Of a stretch of DNA of 64,000 bases, positions 29,675-38,320 are shown one piece after another. The position numbers and the translations under genes were made by a program. Each line of letters begins with the position of its first letter. Position 1 is the stretch's first letter. The stretch comes from Streptomyces griseosporeus. Its GTDB lineage: Bacteria; Actinomycetota; Actinomycetes; Streptomycetales; Streptomycetaceae. Where the stretch lies: contig NZ_BNBR01000003.1 of NCBI RefSeq assembly GCF_014656055.1, positions 306,475 to 370,474 of the forward strand, in the 5' to 3' direction. Under the pieces are notes generated by a model that worked only from the letters and a program-made list of their open reading frames with translations, did no database searches and had not been told where the DNA came from.

Positions 29675-32086
29675 GTGACGGATCCGAAGAAGACGGCCGG
29701 GAAGACCGTCAAGGGAGTCAAAAAGGCCCAGGCCAAGAAAGCCCAGGCCAAGACGGCCCAGGGCAAGACAGCACAGGGCAGGACGGCCGAGGCCAAGGCG
29801 GCCCGGCCCGCGAAGGCGCCGGCCAAGAAGGCACCCGCCCGGGCCGCCGCGGCACCCGCTCCCGCCCCCGCCGCCGCCCCGGCGCCCGTCTCCGTGGCCG
29901 TCGCCCCCGTCCTCGACCCCGAGGACCGTGAGCGGCTGCTCGCGGGCACCCACCACTCCCCGCACTCCGTCCTGGGCGCCCACCCGGTGGACGGCGGGGT
30001 CGTCTTCCGGGCGTTCCGGCCGTACGCGCTGGGCGTCAGCGTGGTCGCCGGGGAGCTGCGGGCGGACCTGCACCACGACGGGAACGGCTTCTTCTCCGGG
30101 CTGCTGCCCTTGGAGGAGGTTCCCGAATACCGCCTGCTGGTCGCCTACGAGGGCACGGTGCTGGAGACGGAGGACGCCTACCGCTTCCTGCCGACGCTGG
30201 GCGAGCTGGACCTGCATCTGATCGGCGAGGGCCGGCACGAGCAGCTGTGGGAGGTGCTCGGCGCGCATCCGATGACCCACGAGGGCGTGGCCGGTACCCG
30301 CTTCTCGGTGTGGGCGCCGAACGCGCGGGGCGTGCGGGTGGCCGGCACCTTCAACTTCTGGGACGGCACGGGCTGGCCGATGCGGTCGCTCGGCTCGTCC
30401 GGGGTGTGGGAGCTGTTCGCGCCGGGCATCGGCGAGGGCGAGCTGTACAAGTTCGAGATCACCCGCCCGGACGGCTCGAAGACGCTGCGCGCGGACCCGA
30501 TGGCCCGCCGCACCCAGGTCCCGCCGGAGACGGCGTCGATCATCACGTCGTCGGCGTACGAGTGGGGCGACGAGGAGTGGCTGGCCCGGCGCGCCGAACG
30601 CCCGGCGCATGAGGCGGCGTTCTCGGTGTACGAGGTGCACCTGCCGTCCTGGCGGCCCGGTCTGACGTACCGTCAGCTGGCCGAGCAGCTCCCCGCCTAT
30701 GTCAAGGACCTGGGCTTCACGCACGTGGAGCTGATGCCGGTCGCCGAGCACCCCTTCGGCGGCTCCTGGGGCTACCAGGTCACCGGCTTCTACGCGCCGA
30801 CGGCCCGGATGGGCGGCCCGGACGACTTCCGGTACCTGGTCGACCGGCTGCACCAGGCCGGGATAGGCGTCCTGATGGACTGGGTGCCGGCGCACTTCCC
30901 GCGCGACGACTGGGCGCTGGCGGAGTTCGACGGGCGTCCGCTGTACGAGCACGCGGACCCGCTGCGGGCCGCGCACCCCGACTGGGGCACGCTGGAGTTC
31001 GACTTCGGGCGCAACGAGGTGCGCAACTTCCTCGTCGCCAACGCCGTGTACTGGTGCGAGGAGTTCCACATCGACGGCCTGCGCGTGGACGCGGTCGCCT
31101 CCATGCTGTACCTGGACTACTCGCGTGAGCCGGGCCAGTGGACGCCGAACGAGCACGGCGGCCGGGAGAACCTGGACGCGGTGGCCTTCCTCCAGGAGAT
31201 GAACGCCACGGTGTACCGCAGGGTGCCGGGCGTGGTGACGGTGGCCGAGGAGTCCACGGCGTGGGACGGGGTCACGCGCGCCACCCACCACATGGGCCCG
31301 AGCGGCTTCGGCGGCCTCGGCTTCGGCCTGAAGTGGAACATGGGCTGGATGCACGACTCGCTCCAGTACATGAGCCACGACCCGATCCACCGCAGGTACC
31401 ACCACCACGAGATGACGTTCTCGATGGTGTACGCCTACAGCGAGAACTACGTCCTGCCGATCAGCCACGACGAGGTCGTGCACGGCAAGGGCTCCCTGGT
31501 GTCGAAGATGCCGGGCGACTGGTGGCAGCAGCGCGCCAACCTCCGGGCCTACCTGGCCTACATGTGGGCCCACCCCGGCAAGCAACTGCTCTTCATGGGC
31601 CAGGAGTTCGCGCAGGGCGCCGAGTGGTCGGAGACGCGCGGCCCGGACTGGTGGCTGCTCGACCCGCACTACGGCGCCGAGGCCGACCACCGCGGCGTGC
31701 TCGACCTGGTCCGGGACCTGAACGCGGTGTACCGGGCGACGCCGGCCCTGTGGGAGCGGGACGTCCACCCCGACGGCTTCCAGTGGGTGGTGGGGGACGC
31801 CACCGAGGACAACGTCTTCGCGTTCCTGCGCTACGACGCCGAGGGCACCCCGCTCCTCGCGGTCTGCAACTTCGCGCCGGTCGTGCGCCCGGATTACCGC
31901 CTCGGCGTGCCCGACGAGGTTCCGGCCTGGCACGAGGTCCTGAACACCGACGCCACCCGCTACGGCGGCAGCGACGTCACCCGACCCGACCCGATCAAGC
32001 CGGAACCCCGCGGCTGGCACGGCCACCCGGCCAGCATCCGCGTGACCCTGCCCCCGCTGGCTACGGTGTGGCTGCGGCCTGCCTGA
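29675..32086 (+). CDS. glgB: 1,4-alpha-glucan branching enzyme with Lys/Ala-rich N-terminal extension
   Basis: An 803-residue GH13 enzyme introducing alpha-1,6 branches. Nucleophile Asp472 (DGLRVDAVASMLYLDY), acid Glu525 (VVTVAEESTAW) and Asp599 (PISHDEVVHGKGS) are intact; an N1 and a CBM48-like domain precede the barrel. The first 80 or so residues are unlike core GlgB: KKAQAKKAQAKTAQGKTAQG-type low complexity turning into an Ala/Pro run, strongly basic and probably disordered. GTG at 29675 follows GAGGAGG. Last gene of the GlgE operon; its end overlaps the convergent HelR-like gene by 26 bases. Confidence 0.95.
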   Translation: MTDPKKTAGKTVKGVKKAQAKKAQAKTAQGKTAQGRTAEAKAARPAKAPAKKAPARAAAAPAPAPAAAPAPVSVAVAPVLDPEDRERLLAGTHHSPHSVLGAHPVDGGVVFRAFRPYALGVSVVAGELRADLHHDGNGFFSGLLPLEEVPEYRLLVAYEGTVLETEDAYRFLPTLGELDLHLIGEGRHEQLWEVLGAHPMTHEGVAGTRFSVWAPNARGVRVAGTFNFWDGTGWPMRSLGSSGVWELFAPGIGEGELYKFEITRPDGSKTLRADPMARRTQVPPETASIITSSAYEWGDEEWLARRAERPAHEAAFSVYEVHLPSWRPGLTYRQLAEQLPAYVKDLGFTHVELMPVAEHPFGGSWGYQVTGFYAPTARMGGPDDFRYLVDRLHQAGIGVLMDWVPAHFPRDDWALAEFDGRPLYEHADPLRAAHPDWGTLEFDFGRNEVRNFLVANAVYWCEEFHIDGLRVDAVASMLYLDYSREPGQWTPNEHGGRENLDAVAFLQEMNATVYRRVPGVVTVAEESTAWDGVTRATHHMGPSGFGGLGFGLKWNMGWMHDSLQYMSHDPIHRRYHHHEMTFSMVYAYSENYVLPISHDEVVHGKGSLVSKMPGDWWQQRANLRAYLAYMWAHPGKQLLFMGQEFAQGAEWSETRGPDWWLLDPHYGAEADHRGVLDLVRDLNAVYRATPALWERDVHPDGFQWVVGDATEDNVFAFLRYDAEGTPLLAVCNFAPVVRPDYRLGVPDEVPAWHEVLNTDATRYGGSDVTRPDPIKPEPRGWHGHPASIRVTLPPLATVWLRPA

Positions 32087-34331
32087 GCCCGTCGGGCAGC
32101 GTGCCCGTGTGCAGGACGCCGAGGCGCTGCGTGGCCCGGGTCAGGGCCACGTACAGGTCGCTCGTGCCGTAGCGGGACGGCTCGACCACGAGGACCGAGT
32201 CGAACTCCAGGCCCTTGGACTGGCGGGGGTCCAGCAGGACGACCGTCCGCGTCAGGTCGGGTTCCTCGCCGGCCGTGACGCCGTCCAGGTGGGCGGCCAG
32301 CCGGCGGTGGAGGTCGCGCGGGGCGATGACCGCGAGGCGGCCCTCGGCCGGGGTGAGTTCGGCGACCGCCTTCGCCACCGCGGCCGGCAGCTCGTCGGCC
32401 GCGGACGCGCGGATCCACGGCCGTACGCCCGTGGAGCGCACGGAGATGGGCGGCTCGAAGTCCGGGTGCTCGGCGCGGACCACGGCCGCGGCCAGCTCCA
32501 TGATCTCGGCGGGGGTGCGGTAGTTGACGCCGAGGCGGGTGTGCTCCCAGCGGTCCTCGACGAACGGGGCGAGGATGTCCTGCCAGGAGCCGACGCCCGC
32601 CGCCTCCGCCGTCTGCACCGGGTCGCCGACCAGGGTCATCGAGCGGGTGGGGCTGCGCCGCATCAGCAGCCGCCACGCCATCGGGGACAGCTCCTGCGCC
32701 TCGTCGACGATGATGTGCCCGAAGGCCCAGGTGCGGTCGGCCGCGGCCCGCTCGGCGGCGCTGCGGTGGTCGTCCTCCTCCTGGCGTTCGGCGAAGCGCT
32801 CGGCGTCGATGATGTCGTGCGCGGACAGCACCTCGCTGGCCTCGTCGTCCTTGTCGTCGAACTCGTAGGTGCGCGACGCGTACGACACGTCCAGCACGCC
32901 CTGCGCGTACGCCACCTGCTGCTCGCGTTCGCGTTCGGCGCGCGCCCGGGCCAGGCGGTCGTCTTCTCCGAGGAGTTCGGCCGCCTCGTCCAACAGCGGG
33001 ATGTCCGCGACCGTCCACCGCCGTGTCACCGGGCGGCGGATCGCGGCCGCGTCCGCGTCGCCGACGTATCCCTCCGGTTCGGCGAGGAAGTCGGCGACCA
33101 GGCGCTGCGGGGTGATCCGCGGCCACAGCTGGTCGATGGCGGCCCAGACCTCGGGGTTCTCGGCGAGTTCGTCGCGGATCTGGGTGATGTCCGCCGGGTC
33201 GAGCAGGCTGCTGCCGTCGTAGGGGTCGGTGCCGACGCGCTCGGCGTACAGCTCGGTGAGGGTGTTGAGGATGTGGCCCTCGAAGTGCTCGCGGGCCGCG
33301 TTGTGCGGCAGCTTCGCGGCACGGCTCCGCTCGCGGGCGACGGCCACCAGGCCCTCGTCGAGCATCAGGACCTCGCGGTCGTGCTCGATCGCGATGACCG
33401 GGTCGGGCAGCGCCTGCCGGTCGCGGACGACCGCGGCGAGCACGTCGGCCATGTCGGCGCGGCCCTTGACCGCCGCCGCCTCGGGCGTGTCCGCCGCCGT
33501 CGCCTTCACGCCGGGGAACAGCTCGCCGACCGTGGCGAGCAGCACGCCGGTCTCGCCGAGGGAGGGCAGCACCTCGCCGATGTAGCCGAGGAAGGCGGGG
33601 TTCGGGCCGACGATCAGGACCGCGCGCTTGGCGAGCAGTTCCCGGTGCTCGTACAGCAGGTACGCGGCCCGGTGCAGGGCCACCGCCGTCTTGCCGGTGC
33701 CGGGGCCGCCCTCGACGACCAGGATCCCGCGGTGCGGGGCGCGGATGATCTCGTCCTGCTCGGCCTGGATGGTCTGCACGATGTCGTGCATCCGGCCGGT
33801 GCGCGCGGCGTCGAGCGCGGCGAGCAGCACGGCGTCGCCGCTCGGGTCCTCGTGGCCGGTGCGTTCCCGGTCGCCGAGGTCGAGGATCTCGTCGTGCAGC
33901 GCGGTGACCGTGCGGCCGTCGGTGCTGATGTGCCGGCGGCGGCGCAGGCCGAGCGGGGTGTGGCCGGTCGCCAGGTAGAAGGGGCGGGCCACGTCCGCCC
34001 GCCAGTCGATCAGGACCGGGGTGCGTTCGGCGTCGTCGGCGCGCAGGCCGATCCGGCCGATGTGGTGGCCGGCGCCGGAGGTGAGGTCGATCCGGCCGAA
34101 GCACAGCGAGCCGTCCACCGCGTTCAGCGCGGCGAGCAGTCCCGAGCGCTCGGCGACCAGGATGTCCCGCTCCAGCCGCGCCTGCATCGGCTTGTCGCCC
34201 TGGGCGAGGGCGTCCGCGACGGAGGTCTCGGTGTCGCCGCGCAGCGCGTCGACCCGCGCGTACAGACCGTCGATGAATTCCTGCTCGCGCCGCAATTCAT
34301 CGTCCGGAAATTCGGTGTTTGACAATTCCAC
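32061..34331 (-). CDS. HelR/HelD-like superfamily 1 ATPase
   Basis: A 756-residue UvrD-like protein. N-terminal coiled-coil (ELRREQEFIDGLYARVDAL), Walker A in VVEGGPGTGKTAVALH (residues 208-215), Walker B in HIIVDEAQELSPMAWRLL, motif GDPVQTAEAAG and a C-terminal helicase lobe with TRTVVLLDPRQSKGLEFDSV and VALTRATQRLGVLHTG. HelD/HelR relatives bind RNA polymerase and free it from DNA or rifamycin; DNA unwinding is not implied. GTG at 34331 is the longest start; TTG at 34325 has better spacing from GGGAG. I saw no rifamycin-associated element upstream, so drug induction is not supported. Confidence 0.85.
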   Translation of the reverse strand: MELSNTEFPDDELRREQEFIDGLYARVDALRGDTETSVADALAQGDKPMQARLERDILVAERSGLLAALNAVDGSLCFGRIDLTSGAGHHIGRIGLRADDAERTPVLIDWRADVARPFYLATGHTPLGLRRRRHISTDGRTVTALHDEILDLGDRERTGHEDPSGDAVLLAALDAARTGRMHDIVQTIQAEQDEIIRAPHRGILVVEGGPGTGKTAVALHRAAYLLYEHRELLAKRAVLIVGPNPAFLGYIGEVLPSLGETGVLLATVGELFPGVKATAADTPEAAAVKGRADMADVLAAVVRDRQALPDPVIAIEHDREVLMLDEGLVAVARERSRAAKLPHNAAREHFEGHILNTLTELYAERVGTDPYDGSSLLDPADITQIRDELAENPEVWAAIDQLWPRITPQRLVADFLAEPEGYVGDADAAAIRRPVTRRWTVADIPLLDEAAELLGEDDRLARARAEREREQQVAYAQGVLDVSYASRTYEFDDKDDEASEVLSAHDIIDAERFAERQEEDDHRSAAERAAADRTWAFGHIIVDEAQELSPMAWRLLMRRSPTRSMTLVGDPVQTAEAAGVGSWQDILAPFVEDRWEHTRLGVNYRTPAEIMELAAAVVRAEHPDFEPPISVRSTGVRPWIRASAADELPAAVAKAVAELTPAEGRLAVIAPRDLHRRLAAHLDGVTAGEEPDLTRTVVLLDPRQSKGLEFDSVLVVEPSRYGTSDLYVALTRATQRLGVLHTGTLPDGLRQAAATP

Positions 34332-34412
34332 TCCCGCCCGGATATACTGTGCTCACTGAACTTCTCCGTGCCCCGATTTAGCGGGACAATGCGAAACATC
34401 GAATATACGCAG

Positions 34413-34448
34413 AGAAATCCCCCGGGCGCAATTGCCCGGGGGATTTCT
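34413..34448. terminator. Bidirectional terminator downstream of trxA
   Basis: Perfect 15-bp stem (34413-34427 with 34434-34448) and a six-base loop. T-rich flanks occur on both strands (TTTCTTTG forward, TTTCTCTG reverse). It closes the MerR-thioredoxin unit and separates it from the promoter region (34332-34412) of the HelR-like gene. Confidence 0.9.
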
Positions 34449-34467
34449 TTGTGGGGTGCGGGGCGCG

Positions 34468-34800
34468 TCACAGCACGTCGGCCAGCTCCTCAAGGAGTCG
34501 TCGCTTCGGCCGGGCGCCCACCATGGACTTCACCGGCTCACCGCCCCGGAACACCATGAGGGTGGGCATCGACAGCACGTTGTAGGTAAGGGCCGTGCCC
34601 GGATTGCGGTCCACGTCGAGCTGCACGATCCGCAGCCGCTCGCCCTCCTCGGCGGCGATGCTGCTCAGCACCGGCGCGAGCTGCCGGCAGGGCCCGCACC
34701 AGTCGGCGGTGAACTCCACCAGCACCGGACGCTCCGAGCCCAGCACCTCCGCCGCGAAGTCCGCGTCGGTCACCTCGTCCACACCAGCGGCCTTGATCAC
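34468..34800 (-). CDS. trxA: Thioredoxin
   Basis: A 110-residue thioredoxin with active site FTADWCGPCRQLAP, cis-Pro loop VLSMPTLMVFRGG and a standard C-terminal helix. A cytosolic protein-disulfide reductase acting with a thioredoxin reductase encoded elsewhere. The GTG at 34800 overlaps the stop of the MerR gene by four bases (GTGA), so expression is coupled to the regulator; the longer reading upstream is a shadow of that regulator. This suggests the MerR protein responds to thiol, redox or electrophile stress. Confidence 0.95.
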   Translation of the reverse strand: MIKAAGVDEVTDADFAAEVLGSERPVLVEFTADWCGPCRQLAPVLSSIAAEEGERLRIVQLDVDRNPGTALTYNVLSMPTLMVFRGGEPVKSMVGARPKRRLLEELADVL

Positions 34801-35183
34801 AGTCCCTGCCCTCCCAGTTCGCACATCGGTTCTTCCGCCTCGGCCGTCGCCAGCCGCAGGCCGATCTTGGTCCGTACGGCCTCCAGCTCGCCGATCAGCG
34901 CGTCCAGCTCCGCCAGCTTGCGCCGGTAGACCGCGAGCGAGGCCGGGCAGGAGTCGCCCTCGGGGTGTCCGGCCCGCAGGCACTCCACGAACGGCCGCGT
35001 CTCCTCCAGGTCGAACCCGAAGTCCTGCAGCGTGCGGATCTGCCGCAGCAGCCGCAGGTCGTCCTCGTCGTACGTCCGGTACCCGTTCTCCCCGCGCCGC
35101 GCGGGCAGCAGGCCCCGCGCCTCGTAGTACCGCAGCGTCCGCGTGGTGGTCCCGGCCCGTGCGGCCAGCTCGCCGATTCGCAT
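34797..35183 (-). CDS. MerR-family regulator coupled to thioredoxin
   Basis: A 128-residue regulator. The N-terminal MerR HTH is MRIGELAARAGTTTRTLRYY, then the wing (GYRTYDEDDLRLL) and a long dimerisation helix (SLAVYRRKLAELDALIGELE). Three cysteines, Cys68, Cys79 and Cys121; the latter two lie near positions used for metal or thiol sensing in ZntR/CueR-type proteins. Start ATG 35183, seven bases from the predicted -10 box, so the mRNA looks leaderless. Its promoter has the MerR hallmark of a dyad inside a 19-bp spacer, implying autoregulation of the MerR-trxA pair. Confidence 0.9.
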   Translation of the reverse strand: MRIGELAARAGTTTRTLRYYEARGLLPARRGENGYRTYDEDDLRLLRQIRTLQDFGFDLEETRPFVECLRAGHPEGDSCPASLAVYRRKLAELDALIGELEAVRTKIGLRLATAEAEEPMCELGGQGL

Positions 35184-35190
35184 GCCGACG

Positions 35191-35221
35191 ACGGTAAGCC
35201 TTGACGCCGACGTCAAGGCAA
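35191..35221 (-). promoter_or_regulatory. MerR-type promoter with operator dyad in 19-bp spacer
   Basis: On the minus strand: -35 TTGCCT (35221-35216), 19-base spacer, -10 TACCGT (35196-35191). The perfect dyad CCTTGACG-N4-CGTCAAGG spans 35199-35218. Over-long spacer plus central dyad is diagnostic of promoters activated by DNA twisting by MerR proteins. It overlaps the last codons of the Lrp/AsnC gene. Confidence 0.85.
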
Positions 35222-35722
35222 CAGCGGTTTGCGTTCCACCGGGGACGTCAGCACGATCGACGTGGTCGTGCGGCCGAGCGCGGACACCGCCTCCAGCACC
35301 TCCTCCAGGTGCACGGTGTCCGTGACCGCGACCTTGAGGATCCAGCAGTCCTCGCCGACCACGTGGTGCACCTCGGTGATCTCCGGCCGTTCGATCAGCT
35401 CCAGGGTCCTCGGGTGCTTCAGGGTGTAGCCGCCGTGCGGGTTGACCCGGATGAAGGCCTGGATGCCGTACCCGAGCCGGGCCGGGGCGACATGGGCGCC
35501 GTACCCCGTGATCACGCCCGCCGCCTCCAGCCGGCGCACCCGCTCGGTCACCGCGGCGGGGCTCAGCCGCACCCGCCGCCCCAGCTCGCTGAGCTTGATC
35601 CGGCCGTCGGTCTGCAGCAGCTGGAGGATCTGCCGGTCCAGCGCGTCGAAGGCGGCCGAGGTTTCGTTGGCGGCAGGCCGCAGATGCCGATGTTCTTTCG
35701 GTGCGGAGGCCGGAACTCCCAT
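35213..35722 (-). CDS. Lrp/AsnC-family regulator
   Basis: A 169-residue regulator: HTH (FDALDRQILQLLQTDGRIKL, SELGRRVRLSPAAVTERVRR) and a C-terminal RAM/AsnC ligand domain (VHHVVGEDCWILKVAVTDTVHLEEVL). It probably binds an amino acid and acts as an oligomer. ATG 35722 chosen for the GAAGGGGAAGAC ribosome site. Divergent from the epimerase gene with only 45 bases between starts, so one operator there can regulate both. Its 3' end lies over the MerR promoter. Confidence 0.9.
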   Translation of the reverse strand: MGVPASAPKEHRHLRPAANETSAAFDALDRQILQLLQTDGRIKLSELGRRVRLSPAAVTERVRRLEAAGVITGYGAHVAPARLGYGIQAFIRVNPHGGYTLKHPRTLELIERPEITEVHHVVGEDCWILKVAVTDTVHLEEVLEAVSALGRTTTSIVLTSPVERKPLLP

Positions 35723-35739
35723 GTCTTCCCCTTCAGGAC

Positions 35740-35754
35740 GTGGTGGGTGACCAC
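35740..35754. promoter_or_regulatory. Dyad between AsnC-type gene and epimerase gene
   Basis: GTGGT-N5-ACCAC in the 45-bp divergent gap. A plausible Lrp/AsnC site for autoregulation and control of the epimerase-aldo/keto reductase pair; inferred from position and symmetry only. Confidence 0.45.
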
Positions 35755-35767
35755 GAGAATTATGGTC

Positions 35768-36682
35768 ATGAATCAAGGCAGGAACGTGCTGGTCATCGGG
35801 GGGAACCGCTACTTCGGCAAGCGGCTGGTGGAGCGGCTGCTGGCCGCCGGGGACCGGGTGACCGTACTGAACCGCGGGTCGTCACCCCCTCCCCCGGGCG
35901 CCGCTCACCTGGTCGCCGACCGGGACGACGAGGCGTCGCTGCGGGCGGCGCTCGGGGAGCGGACCTTCGACGTGGTCGTCGACCAGGTCTGCTACACCCC
36001 GCGCCAGGCGGAGATCGCCCGCCGGGTGTTCACCGGACGCACCGGACGCTATGTGCTGACGTCGACGGTCGAGGTGTACGAGTACGAGGACTCGATCGCG
36101 CCGGTCCCCGAGGACGCCGTCGACCCGCTCACCGTCGCCGTCGACCCGGACCTGCCCTGGGACGACCCGGCGTTCCTCGACACCCACTACGGGGAGGGCA
36201 AGCGGCAGGCCGAGGCGGTGTTCGCCGCCGCCGGTCCGGCCCTGCCGTGGACGTCGGTGCGGGTCGCCCATGTGCTGGGCGGCGAGGACGACTTCACGGG
36301 GCGGCTGAAGCACTACGCGGACCGGATCGCCGCCGGGGAACCGATCGCCGTGCCCGCACGGAACCGTCCGGCGACCTACATCCACGTCGAGGAGATCGCC
36401 GGCTTCCTGTTCTGGGCGGCCGGCCAGGACTTCACCGGGCCGGTCAACGCGGCCTCCCACTCCACGCTGAGCACCGAGGACCTGTGCGCGGCGGTCGAGG
36501 CGCACCTCGGCGGCGGCCGTACGGTCCTGAGCCCGGTCGAGGTCGGCCAGGTCTCGCCGTTCTCCTTCTTCCGCTTCTACGGCATGGACAACTCCCGGGC
36601 CGTCCGGCTCGGTTACCGCTTCTCCCCCGCCCGGCAGTGGCTCGCCCGGGCCGTCGCCGAAACCCTCGGGAAGGACAACTGA
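35768..36682 (+). CDS. NAD-dependent epimerase/dehydratase-like SDR
   Basis: A 304-residue extended short-chain dehydrogenase. The nucleotide-binding turn is VLVIGGNRYFGKRLVERLL (GGxxxxG variant) and the active-site YxxxK appears in HYGEGKRQAE. TSTVEVYEYE supplies the upstream Ser/Thr. The C-terminal half (TYIHVEEIAGFLFWA) is substrate-binding. Reductase versus epimerase cannot be decided. ATG 35768 preferred; ATG 35762 is two codons upstream. One base separates its stop from the aldo-keto reductase start, so the two form an operon. Confidence 0.82.
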   Translation: MNQGRNVLVIGGNRYFGKRLVERLLAAGDRVTVLNRGSSPPPPGAAHLVADRDDEASLRAALGERTFDVVVDQVCYTPRQAEIARRVFTGRTGRYVLTSTVEVYEYEDSIAPVPEDAVDPLTVAVDPDLPWDDPAFLDTHYGEGKRQAEAVFAAAGPALPWTSVRVAHVLGGEDDFTGRLKHYADRIAAGEPIAVPARNRPATYIHVEEIAGFLFWAAGQDFTGPVNAASHSTLSTEDLCAAVEAHLGGGRTVLSPVEVGQVSPFSFFRFYGMDNSRAVRLGYRFSPARQWLARAVAETLGKDN

Positions 36683-36683
36683 C

Positions 36684-37574
36684 GTGCAGCACAGGAACCT
36701 TGGCGGGCTGCGGGTCGGCGCGGTCGGGCTCGGCGCGATGCCGCTGTCCATCGAGGGCCGCCCGGACGAGGCACGGGCCGTGGCCACCGTGCACGCGGCG
36801 CTGGACGCGGGCGTGACCCTGCTGGACACCGCCGACTCCTACACCCTGCCCGGGGCCGGACCGGGCCACAACGAGCTGCTGCTCGCCCGCGCGCTGGCCT
36901 CCTACGGCGGTGACACCTCCGGTGTGCTGGTCGCCACCAAGGGCGGCCGGGGCCGGCCGGCCGACGGCAGCTGGACGGTGAACGGCGACCCCGCCCACCT
37001 CAAGGCCGCCGCCAAGGCGTCCCTGCGGCGGCTCGGCGTCGAGGCGATCGGCCTGTACCAGCTGCACAAGCCCGACCCGGCCGTCCCCTTCACCGAGTCG
37101 GTCGGGGCGCTGAAGGAGCTGCTGGACGAGGGGGTGATCCGGCTGGCCGGGCTGTCCAACGTCGACGCGGACCAGATCCGCGCGGCGCGGGAGATCCTCG
37201 GTGACCGGCTGGTGTCGGTGCAGAACCGGTACTCGCCGGCCGTCCGCGACAGCGAGCCGGAGCTGCGGCTCTGCGCCGAGCTGGGCCTGGCGTTCCTGCC
37301 GTGGAGCCCGCTCGGCGGGATCTCGCGCAGCGCGCTGGACGGGCTGTCGGGGGCGCCGGGCGCCGAGGGGGCCTTCCATGCCGTCGGACGGGAGCGCGGG
37401 GTGAGCCCGCAGCAGGTGGCTCTGGCCTGGCTGCTGGCGAAGTCCCCGGCGGTGATCCCGATCCCGGGCGCCAGCCGGCCGGAGACGATCCGGGACTCGG
37501 CGGGCGCGGCGGACCTGGAGCTGACGGAGCCGGAGCTGGCGCGCCTGGACGCGGGTCTCCCGGCCGCCGCGTAG
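36684..37574 (+). CDS. Aldo/keto reductase
   Basis: A 296-residue TIM-barrel NADPH oxidoreductase. The catalytic tetrad can be read: Asp and Tyr in LLDTADSYTLPG, Lys in LVATKGGRG, His in LYQLHKPDP. The cofactor-binding end is IPIPGASRPETIRDSAGA. The substrate is an aldehyde or ketone of unknown identity. GTG 36684 begins immediately after the epimerase stop. With the divergent Lrp/AsnC gene this looks like an amino-acid- or sugar-derived carbonyl pathway, but that is inference. Confidence 0.9.
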   Translation: MQHRNLGGLRVGAVGLGAMPLSIEGRPDEARAVATVHAALDAGVTLLDTADSYTLPGAGPGHNELLLARALASYGGDTSGVLVATKGGRGRPADGSWTVNGDPAHLKAAAKASLRRLGVEAIGLYQLHKPDPAVPFTESVGALKELLDEGVIRLAGLSNVDADQIRAAREILGDRLVSVQNRYSPAVRDSEPELRLCAELGLAFLPWSPLGGISRSALDGLSGAPGAEGAFHAVGRERGVSPQQVALAWLLAKSPAVIPIPGASRPETIRDSAGAADLELTEPELARLDAGLPAAA

Positions 37575-37624
37575 CCGTCCGTCGTGAGCGGCCGCTCTTG
37601 GCGTCTGTCCGCCGCGGTCGCCCC

Positions 37625-38284
37625 TCAGAGCATCTCCGGCAGCCGGCCCTCCTGCCCGCCGTCCCGCTCGCACCACACGCGGGCCGCGTCCGGCCGGCCG
37701 GTGAGCAGCAGGAGCAGCGCCGCGACGGGGCCTTGGACCTCCTCGCCGGTGCCCCGGGTCCACTCGATGTCGGTGGCGACGAGCCGGGCGCGCGGCAGCG
37801 GCCAGGGGCGGGGCGGGAAGCGCATCGTCCAGACGCGTTCGCAGGCGTCGCGGGCGGCCTCGGGGGGCATCGCGCGGGTGCGGCCGAGGGCGAGAGCGAT
37901 GTCCTGGCCGTGGACGAGGATGTCGAGCAGGGCCTCGCGGCGGGTGGTGCCGGGGGCCCAGCGGCGGGAGCCGATGATCGACCGCAGGTGGGCGACGATC
38001 TGCTCGGCGGGCAGCCGGCCCTCCCGTACGGCGGTGTCGTGGATCATGCGGTCGACGCTCCCGCGGGCCCGCAGCAGCTCCCGCAGCACGGTGCCGTACC
38101 CGAAGCGGGCCCCGGCGGAGACGTGCGCGGCCACCTCCCGCACCCGCCAGTCGCCGCACCCCGTCGGCGTGTCCCACTCCTCGGCGCTCAGCCCCTCCAG
38201 CAGCTCCGCGAGGCTCGCGCGCTCCCGGTCGACGACCTGCCAGCACCTGTCCTCGTCGAGCACGACCCCGGTCACGCCGCCCAT
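37625..38284 (-). CDS. DinB-fold, mycothiol-type maleylpyruvate isomerase family protein
   Basis: About 219 residues of the TIGR03083/MDMPI-type DinB family: LSAEEWDTPTGCGDWRVREVAAHV near the N-terminus, a conserved metal-site His in that string, and DILVHGQDIALALG later. Actinobacterial members include mycothiol-dependent isomerases and transferases; the reaction here is unknown. Start ATG 38284 (GTG 38299 also possible). Divergent from a MarR gene across a 108-bp gap with a strong palindrome, so it is probably the MarR target. Confidence 0.78.
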   Translation of the reverse strand: MGGVTGVVLDEDRCWQVVDRERASLAELLEGLSAEEWDTPTGCGDWRVREVAAHVSAGARFGYGTVLRELLRARGSVDRMIHDTAVREGRLPAEQIVAHLRSIIGSRRWAPGTTRREALLDILVHGQDIALALGRTRAMPPEAARDACERVWTMRFPPRPWPLPRARLVATDIEWTRGTGEEVQGPVAALLLLLTGRPDAARVWCERDGGQEGRLPEML

Positions 38285-38320
38285 GCGATCACCGTCCACT
38301 GTCCACTGGAGTGGTAAGCT

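Noticed and set aside
34332..34412. Rifamycin-associated element upstream of the HelR-like gene
   Set aside because: Only a weak CCCG/CGGG dyad is visible; nothing matches the element as I remember it.
34801..34983. A longer thioredoxin N-terminus (start at 34983)
   Set aside because: The extra 61 residues are Arg/Gly-rich and antisense-free shadow of the MerR gene in another frame; GTG 34800 gives a normal-length thioredoxin.
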